Below are positions 8,593-16,788 of a stretch of 64,000 bases of DNA, piece after piece (position 1 is the stretch's first letter; each line of letters begins with the position of its first letter). Origin of the DNA: Candidatus Villigracilaceae bacterium (GTDB lineage: Bacteria > Chloroflexota > Anaerolineae > Anaerolineales > Villigracilaceae); NCBI GenBank assembly GCA_026645935.1, contig JAPKMP010000007.1:62001-126000 (forward strand), read 5' to 3'. The translations under genes and the position numbers were made by a program. The notes beneath the pieces were generated by a model, which saw only the letters and a program-made list of their open reading frames with translations, was not told where the DNA came from and ran no database searches.

Positions 8593-9084
8593 TTAAAACG
8601 GCTTGAGTCTCATCAACCACACGATGACGGCGAATCCGCCGTAGCCGACGATGGTCAGCATGACGGGGTTGACCTTCGCCAGGAGCGCGTGGACTTCTTC
8701 GATGTTCCCCGCGGGTTCGGGCGGAAACCACTTCCCTTTCACGCTGTAGCGCAGTCCCAAAAGTTTGCGGGCGTCGCTGTAAATGTTCGTGCCGAAAAGT
8801 CCCATCGCGACGACGATCGCAAATCCCAGCAGGAGCGAGAGCCATGGCCAGATGCGCGCCTGGAATCCGCCCATGAACGCGGCGAGGATGCCGAAGAGCA
8901 GGAACGCCCACATCAGGCGGGTCATCCAGGGATACGAAGCCGCCGAAAGGTCGAGCATGAAGCGTATCTTTTGCGGGTCGCGCTCCGTTTTGAGGGAGAA
9001 CGCCACGATCACCGAAACGCCGTGCGCGAGCAGAAATCCGACGACGAAGAGGATGTGCAGGAAGACGACGAGTTGATAAAGCAT
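8593..9084 (-). CDS. Polytopic membrane protein (DUF2269/CopD-like)
   Basis: The 163-residue protein has four hydrophobic segments: an N-terminal helix with HILFVVGFLLAHG, two central helices and a C-terminal helix. A conserved-looking His in helix 1 and another shortly after recall the DUF2269/CopD-like membrane families. No enzymatic motif is present. AAAGGAGAATCCC precedes the ATG. Function is unknown; it sits in a run of small membrane proteins around the candidate selenoprotein. Confidence 0.75.
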   Translation of the reverse strand: MLYQLVVFLHILFVVGFLLAHGVSVIVAFSLKTERDPQKIRFMLDLSAASYPWMTRLMWAFLLFGILAAFMGGFQARIWPWLSLLLGFAIVVAMGLFGTNIYSDARKLLGLRYSVKGKWFPPEPAGNIEEVHALLAKVNPVMLTIVGYGGFAVIVWLMRLKPF

Positions 9085-9107
9085 GGGATTCTCCTTTGGC
9101 GATTTAT

Positions 9108-9152
9108 CGTCCCGCAGGCTTGTCCTGAGCGAAGGATCGCAAACCCGCGGGA
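9108..9152. repeat. Interspersed palindromic (REP-like) element
   Basis: The stretch between two genes contains GTCCCGC...GCGGGA as imperfect inverted arms around the core GTCCTGAGCGAAGGATCG, a motif that often recurs as an intergenic repeat in bacterial genomes. No other full copy is seen in this window, so repeat status rests on resemblance only. Confidence 0.35.
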
Positions 9153-9162
9153 GGTTCCAAAC

Positions 9163-9552
9163 TCAAGCCGTCTTTCCCGACATGCTGGCTCTGCCTGCCA
9201 CGAAGAAACCGACCGCAATCAACGCCTGGACGGTCGCCATGACCCAATGCGTGGACACGGACGTATCCGTGAATTGACCGTACAGGCTGGTCAGCGCGTG
9301 CAGGGCAAAGAAAACGGTCAAGCCGAGCGTCACGCCGTCGCGCGCCTTCGATGGTTCCGCGTTCCGCACCAGCCAGGCGATCAAGCCGAGACCGATGTAG
9401 GCTACACCCCAAAATCGGATCATCATGGATAACATGCCTGGCGCGGATTCAGGTAGCGTTCCAGCAGAAGCGGCGGCTGGCGCAATGAGCCCGAACAGCC
9501 CACTCGCAATTAAGTAGACGGCCGCGATGATGAACATAACGTTGAGTTTCAT
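9163..9552 (-). CDS. Small four-helix membrane protein
   Basis: The 129-residue product has a first helix that could be read as a signal anchor, then three more membrane segments; a Gly/Ala-rich loop lies between helices 1 and 2. It resembles the 123-residue protein at 6784-7155 in architecture. The start at 9552 (MKLNVMF) is chosen for its AAAGGAGAAGACAAA ribosome binding site; a nine-residue in-frame extension lacks one. No function can be assigned. Confidence 0.72.
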   Translation of the reverse strand: MKLNVMFIIAAVYLIASGLFGLIAPAAASAGTLPESAPGMLSMMIRFWGVAYIGLGLIAWLVRNAEPSKARDGVTLGLTVFFALHALTSLYGQFTDTSVSTHWVMATVQALIAVGFFVAGRASMSGKTA

Positions 9553-9692
9553 TTTGTCTTCTCCTTTGGTTGAAGTCAATATGAGTCAAGCTCGGATGAA
9601 TCCTTCATCCACTTTTCGAGAAACGCGGTGAGTTCGTTTAGGTTTTAAATCCGATACGCTGCCTCCTTTCTGGTTTGATCAATATCCGCGAG

Positions 9693-10055
9693 TTAATATG
9701 TGAACATGCGGTCGTGTTCGAGCGACAGGCGCACCAGCACATTCGGCATGGCGAACTCGGCGAGCTTGCCGTTTAAATCCGCGTCGGTCAGTCCGCGCGC
9801 CTTGCTCGACATGCCCGAAAGGTAGAACTTGCCGCCGCCTGCAACGATGACATCGTAGTGTTCGCGCAGTTTCCCTGTGCCTAATCCCGCGAGGTTGTCC
9901 AACACAGCGTCGCGCAGTAATTGAACCGCGTCGCCTGCGAGAAAAAGCGAAACACTGTGACCCTCGTCAACCGCGCTTTTGGCGACAAGAAAGGCGAGCG
10001 CGGCGCGGGTGGGGTCTTCAGGACCGTGCGTGAGGTGAACGAGTATCTTTGACAT
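9693..10055 (-). CDS. DsrE/DsrF-like family protein
   Basis: The 120-residue protein follows the DsrE fold: strand ILVHLTHGPEDPTRA, a hydrophobic strand SVSLFLAGDAVQLL, and the loop FYLSGMSSKARGL. In sulfur-relay members the last loop carries a catalytic Cys; here the position has Ser/Met, so persulfide chemistry by this residue is unlikely and a scaffold or binding role is inferred. AAAGGAAAATAAC precedes the start. Its start lies 1 bp from the stop of the gene at 10057. Confidence 0.82.
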   Translation of the reverse strand: MSKILVHLTHGPEDPTRAALAFLVAKSAVDEGHSVSLFLAGDAVQLLRDAVLDNLAGLGTGKLREHYDVIVAGGGKFYLSGMSSKARGLTDADLNGKLAEFAMPNVLVRLSLEHDRMFTY

Positions 10056-10056
10056 G

Positions 10057-10290
10057 TTATTTTCCTTTAGGTGGATTATTGAAAAGATCGCACAGCCGCT
10101 TGATCTGCGACAGATGCGTTAATTCATGCGACGCGAAATAACTGACCTGCTGTTTGGAGGAGACGACGCCAAACTCTTCGTGGCGTCCTGTCCGCCACCA
10201 ATCGGCGAAGGGAATTGCTTCGAGTTTAGCGCAGCCGGTTGAGATTAACAGTACAACAATCAGAACCATCAGGTGAATCAGTTTTTTCAT
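10057..10290 (-). CDS. Short lipoprotein with DinB-like C-terminal fragment
   Basis: The 77-residue product opens with a signal peptide and lipobox (LLISTGC), followed by about 50 residues that match only the end of DinB-fold proteins (GRHEEFG...ASHELTHLSQI). A complete DinB domain is about 150 residues with three metal-binding His; only the last region is present. The ATG at 10290 has a very good ribosome binding site (AAAAAGGAGTTTCCC), so it is probably expressed. Either a truncated relic captured behind a signal sequence or a genuine mini-protein. Confidence 0.65.
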   Translation of the reverse strand: MKKLIHLMVLIVVLLISTGCAKLEAIPFADWWRTGRHEEFGVVSSKQQVSYFASHELTHLSQIKRLCDLFNNPPKGK

Positions 10291-10303
10291 GGGAAACTCC
10301 TTT

Positions 10304-11371
10304 TTACGGATTCAAGACCAGCGGCACAGCCAGCGCGCCGACACCGTCCTGCGCGCAGACGAGATAATTTTCGCGGTCGTCAATCAAGGTCGTTTCGTAG
10401 AGATCGCCGGCGTTCATCCCCGGTGTGAGATGCGTCACAAATTCATCGGAAAATCCTGGAAGCCCGTCGCCTTTGAAATCCAAAATATCCTGTGCGCCAT
10501 ACCCTTCTTCGACAGTGAAGATGACAAGCGCATTATCACCATCGGTCGGGTTATCCACGCGGATGTAGATGGGGTTGGGAATCTCCCCCTCCAGTGGCGT
10601 GGATGCGCATCCCGTTTCAGTAAAGGTGACGGTCAGGTCGGAAATCCCTTCCAATACAGCGGATTCGTAACCCAACGCGCGGAGAAGGTCCACTGCGGCG
10701 GCGCTGCCCTCGTCGGAGAAATGCAAGCCATCCTCCTGCAAATACTCTTTCGGAATCTGGTCGTAGTCCTGGGGAAAAATAATCGTGGACTTGACGCCCG
10801 GCATGGAGGCTTGGAAGGATTGGAATTCGTTGAAGTAGGAGGATAGTAAAGCGGTTTGCTCCGGGGTTATCCGGTCGCCGTAATACGCCGGATACAGCCA
10901 ATCCCCCCAGCGGATAACGTGAAGGATCATCGGCTTGCCTTCGCGCAATTCGACCAACTCATAGACGAAGCCCATCCAATCGCGTTTGGCTCTCGCAAGG
11001 GAATCGCGCAGGCAATCCTGGTTGTCGGTACCGCGGCACATGTCGCTCATGTAGAGATTTTCAGCCGCGTCGTTCCACTTGGGAGAAATACCCAACATGA
11101 TCACATCGGCGTTCTTGAGGGCCTGGCGCAGTTCAGTCTCTTTCCGCAATGCCTCAAGTTGATTGTGAAGCGGCTTGCTTGGAACGCTCCACACGAATGT
11201 GTTCACCTTCGCATCGAGGTCTTCCTTTACTGCGTTCTCATAGGCTTGGGGAACGGTGTTCGACCCGAATGCGTCACCGAGGACGACCAGTTCAACCGTC
11301 TCGCGCTGGTCGCAGGCGGAGATGCCCGCGACCAGCGCGGTTATAACTATGATGCGAATCGTGTTTTTCAT
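10304..11371 (-). CDS. SGNH-like lipoprotein with substituted catalytic Ser and extra C-terminal domain
   Basis: The 355-residue lipoprotein (lipobox GISAC, Cys20) has an SGNH/GDSL hydrolase fold to about residue 235 and an additional beta-rich domain of about 115 residues. Block I reads LGDAFGS: residue 34 is Ala (GCA) where its paralogue at 11861-12598 has Ser34. Block V (DGLH) is intact. The protein is therefore probably a binding or structural homologue and not an active esterase. The two genes share the cysteine-flanked TDNQDC region and a GDW-x-Y-x2-YY motif, showing a local duplication. Confidence 0.8.
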   Translation of the reverse strand: MKNTIRIIVITALVAGISACDQRETVELVVLGDAFGSNTVPQAYENAVKEDLDAKVNTFVWSVPSKPLHNQLEALRKETELRQALKNADVIMLGISPKWNDAAENLYMSDMCRGTDNQDCLRDSLARAKRDWMGFVYELVELREGKPMILHVIRWGDWLYPAYYGDRITPEQTALLSSYFNEFQSFQASMPGVKSTIIFPQDYDQIPKEYLQEDGLHFSDEGSAAAVDLLRALGYESAVLEGISDLTVTFTETGCASTPLEGEIPNPIYIRVDNPTDGDNALVIFTVEEGYGAQDILDFKGDGLPGFSDEFVTHLTPGMNAGDLYETTLIDDRENYLVCAQDGVGALAVPLVLNP

Positions 11372-11422
11372 AGCCCAACTCCTTGTTATGCGTTTGCCCG
11401 CAATTCCGGGGAAGCGGAAGTA

Positions 11423-11839
11423 TTATGGCGTGAAATTACCAACGAACGTGTCGCTCACGATCAAGCCGTTTTCGATCACCGCTTCATACTTTTCCCCGGT
11501 GAAGACTTTGCCATCGCTTCTTCCTGTCAGGGCGCATTGGTACGAGACGGTGTTGCCGTTCACTTTATAGTTTCCGCAATCCTCGCTGAATTCGTCAATG
11601 GCGCTTTCGAAGAGCGAGCGGATCTTTTCCTTTCCAGCGAATGTGCCAAGCGGGTTGGTTATCACCGCGTCGTCGGCGTACAAGGCAAGGACGGCATCCA
11701 GGTCTTCGGCGTTCCAGGCGGCGACGGAACTTTCGACCACGGCGATCAACGCGGCGTCCTGCTCCGAGGGCTGGGAGCCGCAGGCAGAAAGACTCATTAG
11801 CAATGCGATCAGCAATGTGAAACGAAACAGGTTATTCAT
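11423..11839 (-). CDS. SnoaL/NTF2-fold lipoprotein
   Basis: A signal peptide with lipobox LSAC (Cys20) is followed by an NTF2/SnoaL-like domain: helix ALIAVVESSVAAWNAEDLDAVLALYADDAVITNP, then beta strands. In this superfamily the pocket binds small ligands or acts as an isomerase or cyclase; nothing here fixes the ligand. 138 residues. Two SGNH lipoprotein genes flank it, and the AAAGGAGAATCCC site precedes the ATG at 11839. Confidence 0.82.
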   Translation of the reverse strand: MNNLFRFTLLIALLMSLSACGSQPSEQDAALIAVVESSVAAWNAEDLDAVLALYADDAVITNPLGTFAGKEKIRSLFESAIDEFSEDCGNYKVNGNTVSYQCALTGRSDGKVFTGEKYEAVIENGLIVSDTFVGNFTP

Positions 11840-11860
11840 GGGATTCTCCTTTCAACTCAT

Positions 11861-12598
11861 TTATGGTTTAAACGGCGAGTATCCCGCCTCGCGCATCAGG
11901 GACGAAATGACCAGGCTGCCCACATCGGATAGGTGAAGTTTATCCGCCTGTAAATATTCGGCGGGTGGCGAGTCGTCCGCTTCACCCGGAAAGACGTGAT
12001 GCACGAACATTCCGCGAGCCAGCGCGTCCGATTCCTGAAATGCTTGAAATTCATAGAAGTAGCCGAGCAGTACGGCGCGTTCTTCAGGCGTGGTTTTGTC
12101 CTTGTAATAACCATCGTAGGGCCAATCGCCAAATATGAACGTATGGTAGATGACAGGCTTGCCCGCCGTCAATTCGGCAAAAATGTCCGCCATCTCGGTC
12201 CAATCCGCTTTTGCCTGATCCAACGCCTCGCGCTCGCAGTCCTGGTTATCGTCTCCCCCGCAGGTTCCGAGAAAATATTTCAGGTCCGCGTGGCTCCCCC
12301 AGCCCGGCGAGAAATCGAAGGCGATCACTTCAGCGTCGCGGATCAACTGGCGCAATTCCTCGTCGCTGCGGAGATTGGAAAGCAATTTTTCAGGTTCCTG
12401 CCCATTGACCGCCCTCTCGTTCAGATTAACTTCCACGCCCAAATCCTCCGCGAGAAAGGCCGCGTACTGCTCCGGGATGGAACTACGCGCGAGGAAACTA
12501 TCCCCCATCGTTACAACGTCCCAGGTCTCTTTCGGCGCGCAGGTGAAGAGACTGAAAAGTACGGCAATCTGAATCGTGAGTCGAACTAGAATTTTCAC
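11861..12598 (-). CDS. SGNH/GDSL-type hydrolase lipoprotein
   Basis: The 245-residue protein has a signal peptide with Cys20 as likely lipidation site and a complete pair of SGNH landmarks: block I MGDSF with Ser34, and block V DKLH near the C-terminus. Family members are extracytoplasmic esterases or deacetylases. It is the shorter and apparently active paralogue of 10304-11371. AAAGGAGTATCCC precedes the start. Substrate unknown. Confidence 0.8.
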   Translation of the reverse strand: MKILVRLTIQIAVLFSLFTCAPKETWDVVTMGDSFLARSSIPEQYAAFLAEDLGVEVNLNERAVNGQEPEKLLSNLRSDEELRQLIRDAEVIAFDFSPGWGSHADLKYFLGTCGGDDNQDCEREALDQAKADWTEMADIFAELTAGKPVIYHTFIFGDWPYDGYYKDKTTPEERAVLLGYFYEFQAFQESDALARGMFVHHVFPGEADDSPPAEYLQADKLHLSDVGSLVISSLMREAGYSPFKP

Positions 12599-12613
12599 GG
12601 GATACTCCTTTCA

Positions 12614-13507
12614 TTATCCGCTCAACCCATCCCGCAATTGCCTTGACAGATTGGACAAATCCATCAACTCAGATTCATTCAAACATGACCACGGCGCGAA
12701 AAAATATTGGTCAGTCAATGTCTCTGCTTCTTCGCGGATTCGCTTGCCTTCATCGGTCACTCGAAACACGCCCGCGTTTTCTTCGATCCAGCCGCGTTCG
12801 ACAAGTTCCTGTAAGATATGTGCATATTCATCACGCGTAATTCCCCGGAATGACAAATCTTCTAATAATTTATCCGGTGTATTATTTCTTCCGCCCCAAA
12901 TTTCGGAAAATATTTCCCATTGATTTCCTTCGATACGGAAATGATCCCAGGTCGCTCGATGAGCATTTCCGCGATACTTATCCAGCGTCCCAAAGTAGTG
13001 GATGAACAAACGGAGCGACGATGCATCATCGCCGGGGTGCATGTTCTTGTAGTAGTGGCTGACGCCGAACGTTGACGGCGGATCCTGTGCAGATAATGAG
13101 GCAGAGATCAGTCGCCGGATATATTCGAGAATTTTTTGAAACTCCCTTGAAGGGAGTGGCTGCAAAGTTGCCAGAGGTTTTTCAGCGGCAAGTATTAATT
13201 GACTCACCCAGTATTTTCCTTGTTCGGCCGCGCGGTATTTATTACCCGAAGAGGCAGCCATGAACCCCTGTTTTACCGCCGAATCGAATCTTGTCATATT
13301 TACCTGCGCCGATCCATAAGGAAAGAGGTGCATGAACTCTTCTAAGGAAAATGGTTCTTCGTAAAAAACGAAAATTGCCGCGACCCAGGTCATCCAGCCG
13401 GGCGCGAATCCCTGTTCTTGCGCGATCTCCCGCCAAACCGAATATGCGCCGTCATTCAACGGCTCGAAACATTCTTCGAGTACAGACCAGATGGATTTAA
13501 GATTCAT
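12614..13507 (-). CDS. Winged-helix-like protein, SCO6745-type
   Basis: The 297-residue soluble protein has a C-terminal region (FRGITRDEYAHILQELVERGWIEENAGVFRVTDEGKRIREEAE) that reads as a winged helix-turn-helix with its wing, preceded by an alpha-helical ligand-domain-like half. The arrangement resembles the SCO6745 group of actinobacterial regulators. It may regulate the lipoprotein genes downstream, but this is inference. The start at 13507 follows GGAGACATCCC; a 27-residue extension overlaps the next gene and is unlikely. Confidence 0.65.
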   Translation of the reverse strand: MNLKSIWSVLEECFEPLNDGAYSVWREIAQEQGFAPGWMTWVAAIFVFYEEPFSLEEFMHLFPYGSAQVNMTRFDSAVKQGFMAASSGNKYRAAEQGKYWVSQLILAAEKPLATLQPLPSREFQKILEYIRRLISASLSAQDPPSTFGVSHYYKNMHPGDDASSLRLFIHYFGTLDKYRGNAHRATWDHFRIEGNQWEIFSEIWGGRNNTPDKLLEDLSFRGITRDEYAHILQELVERGWIEENAGVFRVTDEGKRIREEAETLTDQYFFAPWSCLNESELMDLSNLSRQLRDGLSG

Positions 13508-13547
13508 GGGATGTCTCCTCCAAGCATCCAATGACAGGCGGGTAAAA

Positions 13548-14213
13548 TCACCAGAACATAAATGAACCCAACATAAAGTGGTCGACAAGCCCTAGGGACG
13601 CGAACCCGCGCATTGCGAATTGGAAGCCGAAGAACATCATGACGAGTGAGGCGAGTCCGCGGGACAAGACTCGGGAGAGGGATTTTGTCGTTAGCCACTT
13701 GACTGCAAAGAGGCTGGGAACGGTGGCGACACCAAAAACAAACATGTTGAACCCGCCAAGCCAGGCGGATTTGGATGCAGCGGCTGTGATGAGCGCAGTC
13801 AGGACCAAGCCACAGGGGAGGAGTCCCCACAGAAGACCGAACAGGTATGAGCTTAAGAACGAAGCGGATCTAAATCCACGAATCCATTTCCCCCAAAGTT
13901 GAATCCAATTCGAGAACAGAAGTTCGGGAGAGGGGGTCAATCCGATGAATGCGGATGCCATGTAGAAGGCGAGGATTGCGAAAAGGATGGAAAGCATCGC
14001 TTGCAGGTTTCCATACGACCAGAGGGTCTGACCGAACAGGCCGAAAACCATGCCAAGCGCGGAATAGGTCGTAAGACGACCCAGATGAGCAAGGAACCAG
14101 GCGAATTTATTCTGGAATGCAGGCTGCCGGTCGAAGAGGAAAATGATCGCGGAACACATCCCCACACAGTGGCCGAGACTGCCGAGCAAACCAAGAAGAA
14201 AAGATGCGATCAT
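13548..14213 (-). CDS. DsbD_2/TauE-SafE-type membrane protein, oxidase accessory
   Basis: The 221-residue protein has six or so membrane segments. Helix 1 contains LGSLGHCVGMCSA, the HC-x2-MC signature of the DsbD_2/UreH-like family that is usually found next to copper ATPases and oxidase genes and is linked to copper delivery to heme-copper enzymes. LLPCGL in a later helix is also typical. It lies directly after the heme-copper subunit I gene on the same strand, separated by a strong hairpin. The start at 14213 follows GGTGAG. Confidence 0.8.
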   Translation of the reverse strand: MIASFLLGLLGSLGHCVGMCSAIIFLFDRQPAFQNKFAWFLAHLGRLTTYSALGMVFGLFGQTLWSYGNLQAMLSILFAILAFYMASAFIGLTPSPELLFSNWIQLWGKWIRGFRSASFLSSYLFGLLWGLLPCGLVLTALITAAASKSAWLGGFNMFVFGVATVPSLFAVKWLTTKSLSRVLSRGLASLVMMFFGFQFAMRGFASLGLVDHFMLGSFMFW

Positions 14214-14232
14214 CTCACCGGTAAATTTTATT

Positions 14233-14264
14233 GGACTTCGTCCCGTTTTGGCGGGACGAAGTCC
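14233..14264 (-). terminator. Strong hairpin between subunit I and the accessory membrane gene
   Basis: A 13-bp perfect stem (14233-14245 with 14252-14264) has a 6-base loop. No long T run follows on either strand, so it more likely tunes expression or protects mRNA than terminates fully. The sequence also looks like a dispersed palindromic repeat. Confidence 0.5.
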
Positions 14265-14284
14265 TTTCAAAAGGAGAAACGCCG

Positions 14285-16012
14285 TTAGCGAATAAACCAG
14301 GTGCGGCCGAGCAGCCACCAGTTCGTGAGGTAATACACCGCAAACCAGACCAGGAAGGCAAAGACCATGACGAGCGTACCTTTGGGCTGATTCTGTTTGT
14401 CCTCCATCTGATGATCGGTCAGTTTGGTGGACTCGAGCAGCGGATTGTTCGTACCTGCAACCAGGAGCATGTTGCTGGCTTCGACACGCGGACCAGTGAG
14501 GATGGAGACGAGCACAACGGTCACGTACATGATGCCGCCTGTGACCGCGATGAGCGCACCGATACCGAAGATGGCGAGGGTCAAATCGACGGTTCCCGGA
14601 ACGACACCCGCGAAGGTAATGTCCCAGTTACGGCGGGAAACGCCCTGTAAGCCGCTGGTGATCATGCCCAAAGATACGAGAGCGGAGCCAACGCCATACA
14701 CATAGGGCTGCCAGACCGCCCACTTCTTGAGTTTAAGTTCCTTGCGGAAGATAAGCGGGATGACGTAGTAGGTGAACGCCATGAAGGCGGTGGTGGTTCC
14801 GCCCACGACTGTGGCGTGGAAGTGACCCGGAAGGCGCATGGTGTTGTGCGCCAGCATATTGATCTGTTCGGTGCCGATGGTCACGCCGGTGACGCCGCCG
14901 ATCCAGCCGAAGAGGATCATGGAGACAACCAGACCGGAAAAGCCCGGCTCATTCCACGGACCGTTGCGGAGCCAGCCGAACAAGCCTTTGGTGTAGCCCT
15001 TGGCTCTCAGCGCAATTTCCATGGCGGCCGGAATCGAGAAGGCGTGCATCATCGAACCGAGCACTGCCAGGTACATGGCATACGAAGTGTTGACGGCTTT
15101 CCAGGCGAAGGAAAGACCCGGGTCGACCAGCAGATGGTGGGCAGAGCCGAGGTTGATGAAGAACAGGTACAAAATGAAGGCGAGGCGCGAGAACTTCTCG
15201 TTGACCGGGCGGATGCCGACCGTCATTTGAGCGAGCATATACCAGATGGAAACCATCGCCGCGAGGTTGACCTGCTGGGCGGGGTGACCGAAACCCCAGA
15301 AGAAGTTGCGGTAGATGCCCGGGTCGTAAACGGGGAAGACATCCAGCGACCAGAGGAATGCAGGAACAATGGCGATGGCTCCCTGGAGCAGGGTGTAAAC
15401 CGCCAGGATGGCGGCGGTCATTAAACCGAAGACTGCAAGAGGCAGCGAGCCTTCGTAACGCTTCTCGCGCTTGGCAACAACGATATTAATGAAGAAGGTG
15501 ATGGTGGTGATCAACGCGCCGACCGCAAAGAGGATGTAACTGAGATAGAACAGCGGGTGCGCCTTGAGAGGCACATAGGCGGTGAAGGTTACGGTGCTGG
15601 CGGGGTCGAACAACACGACAAAGTTCGCCATCAAACCGCCGACCGCCATGAGAATGAAGCCGGTCCAGGCGAGTTTGGGGGCGGCGTGACGGGCGTTGAG
15701 CAACGCCGTGGAGCCGAAGTGCAAGCCTGCCATTTCGAAGAACACGATCCATGCCACGAGCATATCAATGCCGTGCAGGGTCAATAAACGGTAGAACCAG
15801 GTCGCGTCCAGCAGGTGGACGGCCTGCCAGCGTGTGAGGGCGATCAAAAGTGCAGCGATGCCGCCGAGGACGAGACAGACGACAGCCATCACCGCGTTGG
15901 CGATGATAAGCCGTTCGGCATGCATGTCCACTTTGAGGGTGGTGACGCCGCAGACCCGGTAATCATCCTTTGCGCCGGCCATCCAGGGATTTGTGGGAGC
16001 AAGTGCGGTCAT
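14285..16012 (-). CDS. Heme-copper oxidase-family subunit I lacking the active-site Tyr, probable NO reductase
   Basis: The 575-residue membrane protein has all metal ligands of the superfamily: low-spin heme His80 and His399, CuB-site His243, His292 and His293, and high-spin heme His397. In oxygen reductases of the A and B families the CuB His is followed by P-x-x-Tyr (HPEVY type); here it is HPAQQ, with Gln247 in the Tyr position, and no Tyr replaces it nearby. Loss of this Tyr is characteristic of nitric oxide reductases derived from the oxidase family (eNOR, sNOR, gNOR and similar groups). With a CuA subunit II upstream, a cytochrome c-dependent NO reductase is the best reading; a divergent oxidase cannot be excluded. 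Confidence 0.82.
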   Translation of the reverse strand: MTALAPTNPWMAGAKDDYRVCGVTTLKVDMHAERLIIANAVMAVVCLVLGGIAALLIALTRWQAVHLLDATWFYRLLTLHGIDMLVAWIVFFEMAGLHFGSTALLNARHAAPKLAWTGFILMAVGGLMANFVVLFDPASTVTFTAYVPLKAHPLFYLSYILFAVGALITTITFFINIVVAKREKRYEGSLPLAVFGLMTAAILAVYTLLQGAIAIVPAFLWSLDVFPVYDPGIYRNFFWGFGHPAQQVNLAAMVSIWYMLAQMTVGIRPVNEKFSRLAFILYLFFINLGSAHHLLVDPGLSFAWKAVNTSYAMYLAVLGSMMHAFSIPAAMEIALRAKGYTKGLFGWLRNGPWNEPGFSGLVVSMILFGWIGGVTGVTIGTEQINMLAHNTMRLPGHFHATVVGGTTTAFMAFTYYVIPLIFRKELKLKKWAVWQPYVYGVGSALVSLGMITSGLQGVSRRNWDITFAGVVPGTVDLTLAIFGIGALIAVTGGIMYVTVVLVSILTGPRVEASNMLLVAGTNNPLLESTKLTDHQMEDKQNQPKGTLVMVFAFLVWFAVYYLTNWWLLGRTWFIR

Positions 16013-16023
16013 TTCATATTCTC

Positions 16024-16554
16024 CTATTTCACGATAATCTTGCCGATCATGGTGTGATGGCCGAGCGAGCAGAATTCATTGCAGACGATTGTGAATTCAC
16101 CCGTCGTGGTCGGAACGATGGTTGCCACGTAGTCGTAACCGGGGAGGATCTGCAGGTTGATGTTGACCGGCTGGAGCGAGAAACCGTGCTGAAGATCCAT
16201 TGAGGATATATGCAGGCGGTAGGTTTCGCCTTTTTGGAATTGTAAAATGGGGTACCACTGCCAGGTGCTGGCGCGAAGATACACGTCACTGCCGGGAGGC
16301 GCTTCCACGACAGGCAGGGTCACGCCGTTAACCGATTCTTCGCCGACCTTGTGCTGTTCCACGAAAGCCAGCATCGTCTCGTTGAATTCGGTTGGAGTGG
16401 TGCGATAGGTTTCCGTAGGCACATTTTGCTTGCCCATGAAATACCAGAGCGGCATCATCACAGTAAGGAAAACACACCAAACGAACGCGACGGTAAGCCA
16501 GGTCTTTTCATGGCGTCCCATGGGTTTCCACCAAAGTTTTTCGGGGGCTAACAT
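16024..16554 (-). CDS. CuA-containing subunit II of the heme-copper enzyme
   Basis: The 176-residue protein has one N-terminal membrane anchor (residues 19-40) and a cupredoxin domain outside. The CuA ligands are complete: His123, then Cys158, Glu160, Cys162, His166 and Met169 in CxExCxxxHxxM spacing. It accepts electrons from a soluble donor such as cytochrome c or a blue copper protein and passes them to subunit I. Only one helix is present, against two in classic A-family subunit II, as in B-type enzymes. It lies 11 bp upstream of subunit I. Confidence 0.88.
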   Translation of the reverse strand: MLAPEKLWWKPMGRHEKTWLTVAFVWCVFLTVMMPLWYFMGKQNVPTETYRTTPTEFNETMLAFVEQHKVGEESVNGVTLPVVEAPPGSDVYLRASTWQWYPILQFQKGETYRLHISSMDLQHGFSLQPVNINLQILPGYDYVATIVPTTTGEFTIVCNEFCSLGHHTMIGKIIVK

Positions 16555-16573
16555 GATTTATATTCTCCTTTTC

Positions 16574-16732
16574 CTAAGGGGCTGGGGGGACGTTCATCAG
16601 GTCGATCAGCCCCCAGGCGTTGTAGATGAGTCCGCTGATCAACAGCGAGAGCAGGAACAACAGCCAGATGTTATCGAACACGGCCTGCCATTTGAAGGCG
16701 TCCTTTTCTTCCGGGTTCTCTTTCTGTGACAT
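16574..16732 (-). CDS. Small single-helix subunit of the heme-copper enzyme
   Basis: The 52-residue protein has a charged N-terminus and one membrane helix (IWLLFLLSLLISGLIYNAWGL). Small single-helix subunits of this type commonly precede subunits II and I in B-type heme-copper operons. The start at 16732 is set by AAAAGGAGAATGCC; the longer frame extends back into the promoter region. It is the first gene of the operon. Confidence 0.78.
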   Translation of the reverse strand: MSQKENPEEKDAFKWQAVFDNIWLLFLLSLLISGLIYNAWGLIDLMNVPPAP

Positions 16733-16788
16733 GGCATTCTCCTTTTGTAATGTGTGTTTTTTCACAAGCATTATCTTATTTGTTCGAC

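Noticed and set aside
8542-9432. 296-codon + strand frame
   Set aside because: Antisense to two membrane-protein genes with good ribosome binding sites; composition is rich in Arg, His and Glu, as in shadow frames.
14285-16012. Annotation as ordinary cytochrome c oxidase subunit I
   Set aside because: The position of the active-site Tyr is Gln and no substitute Tyr is seen; NO reductase fits better.
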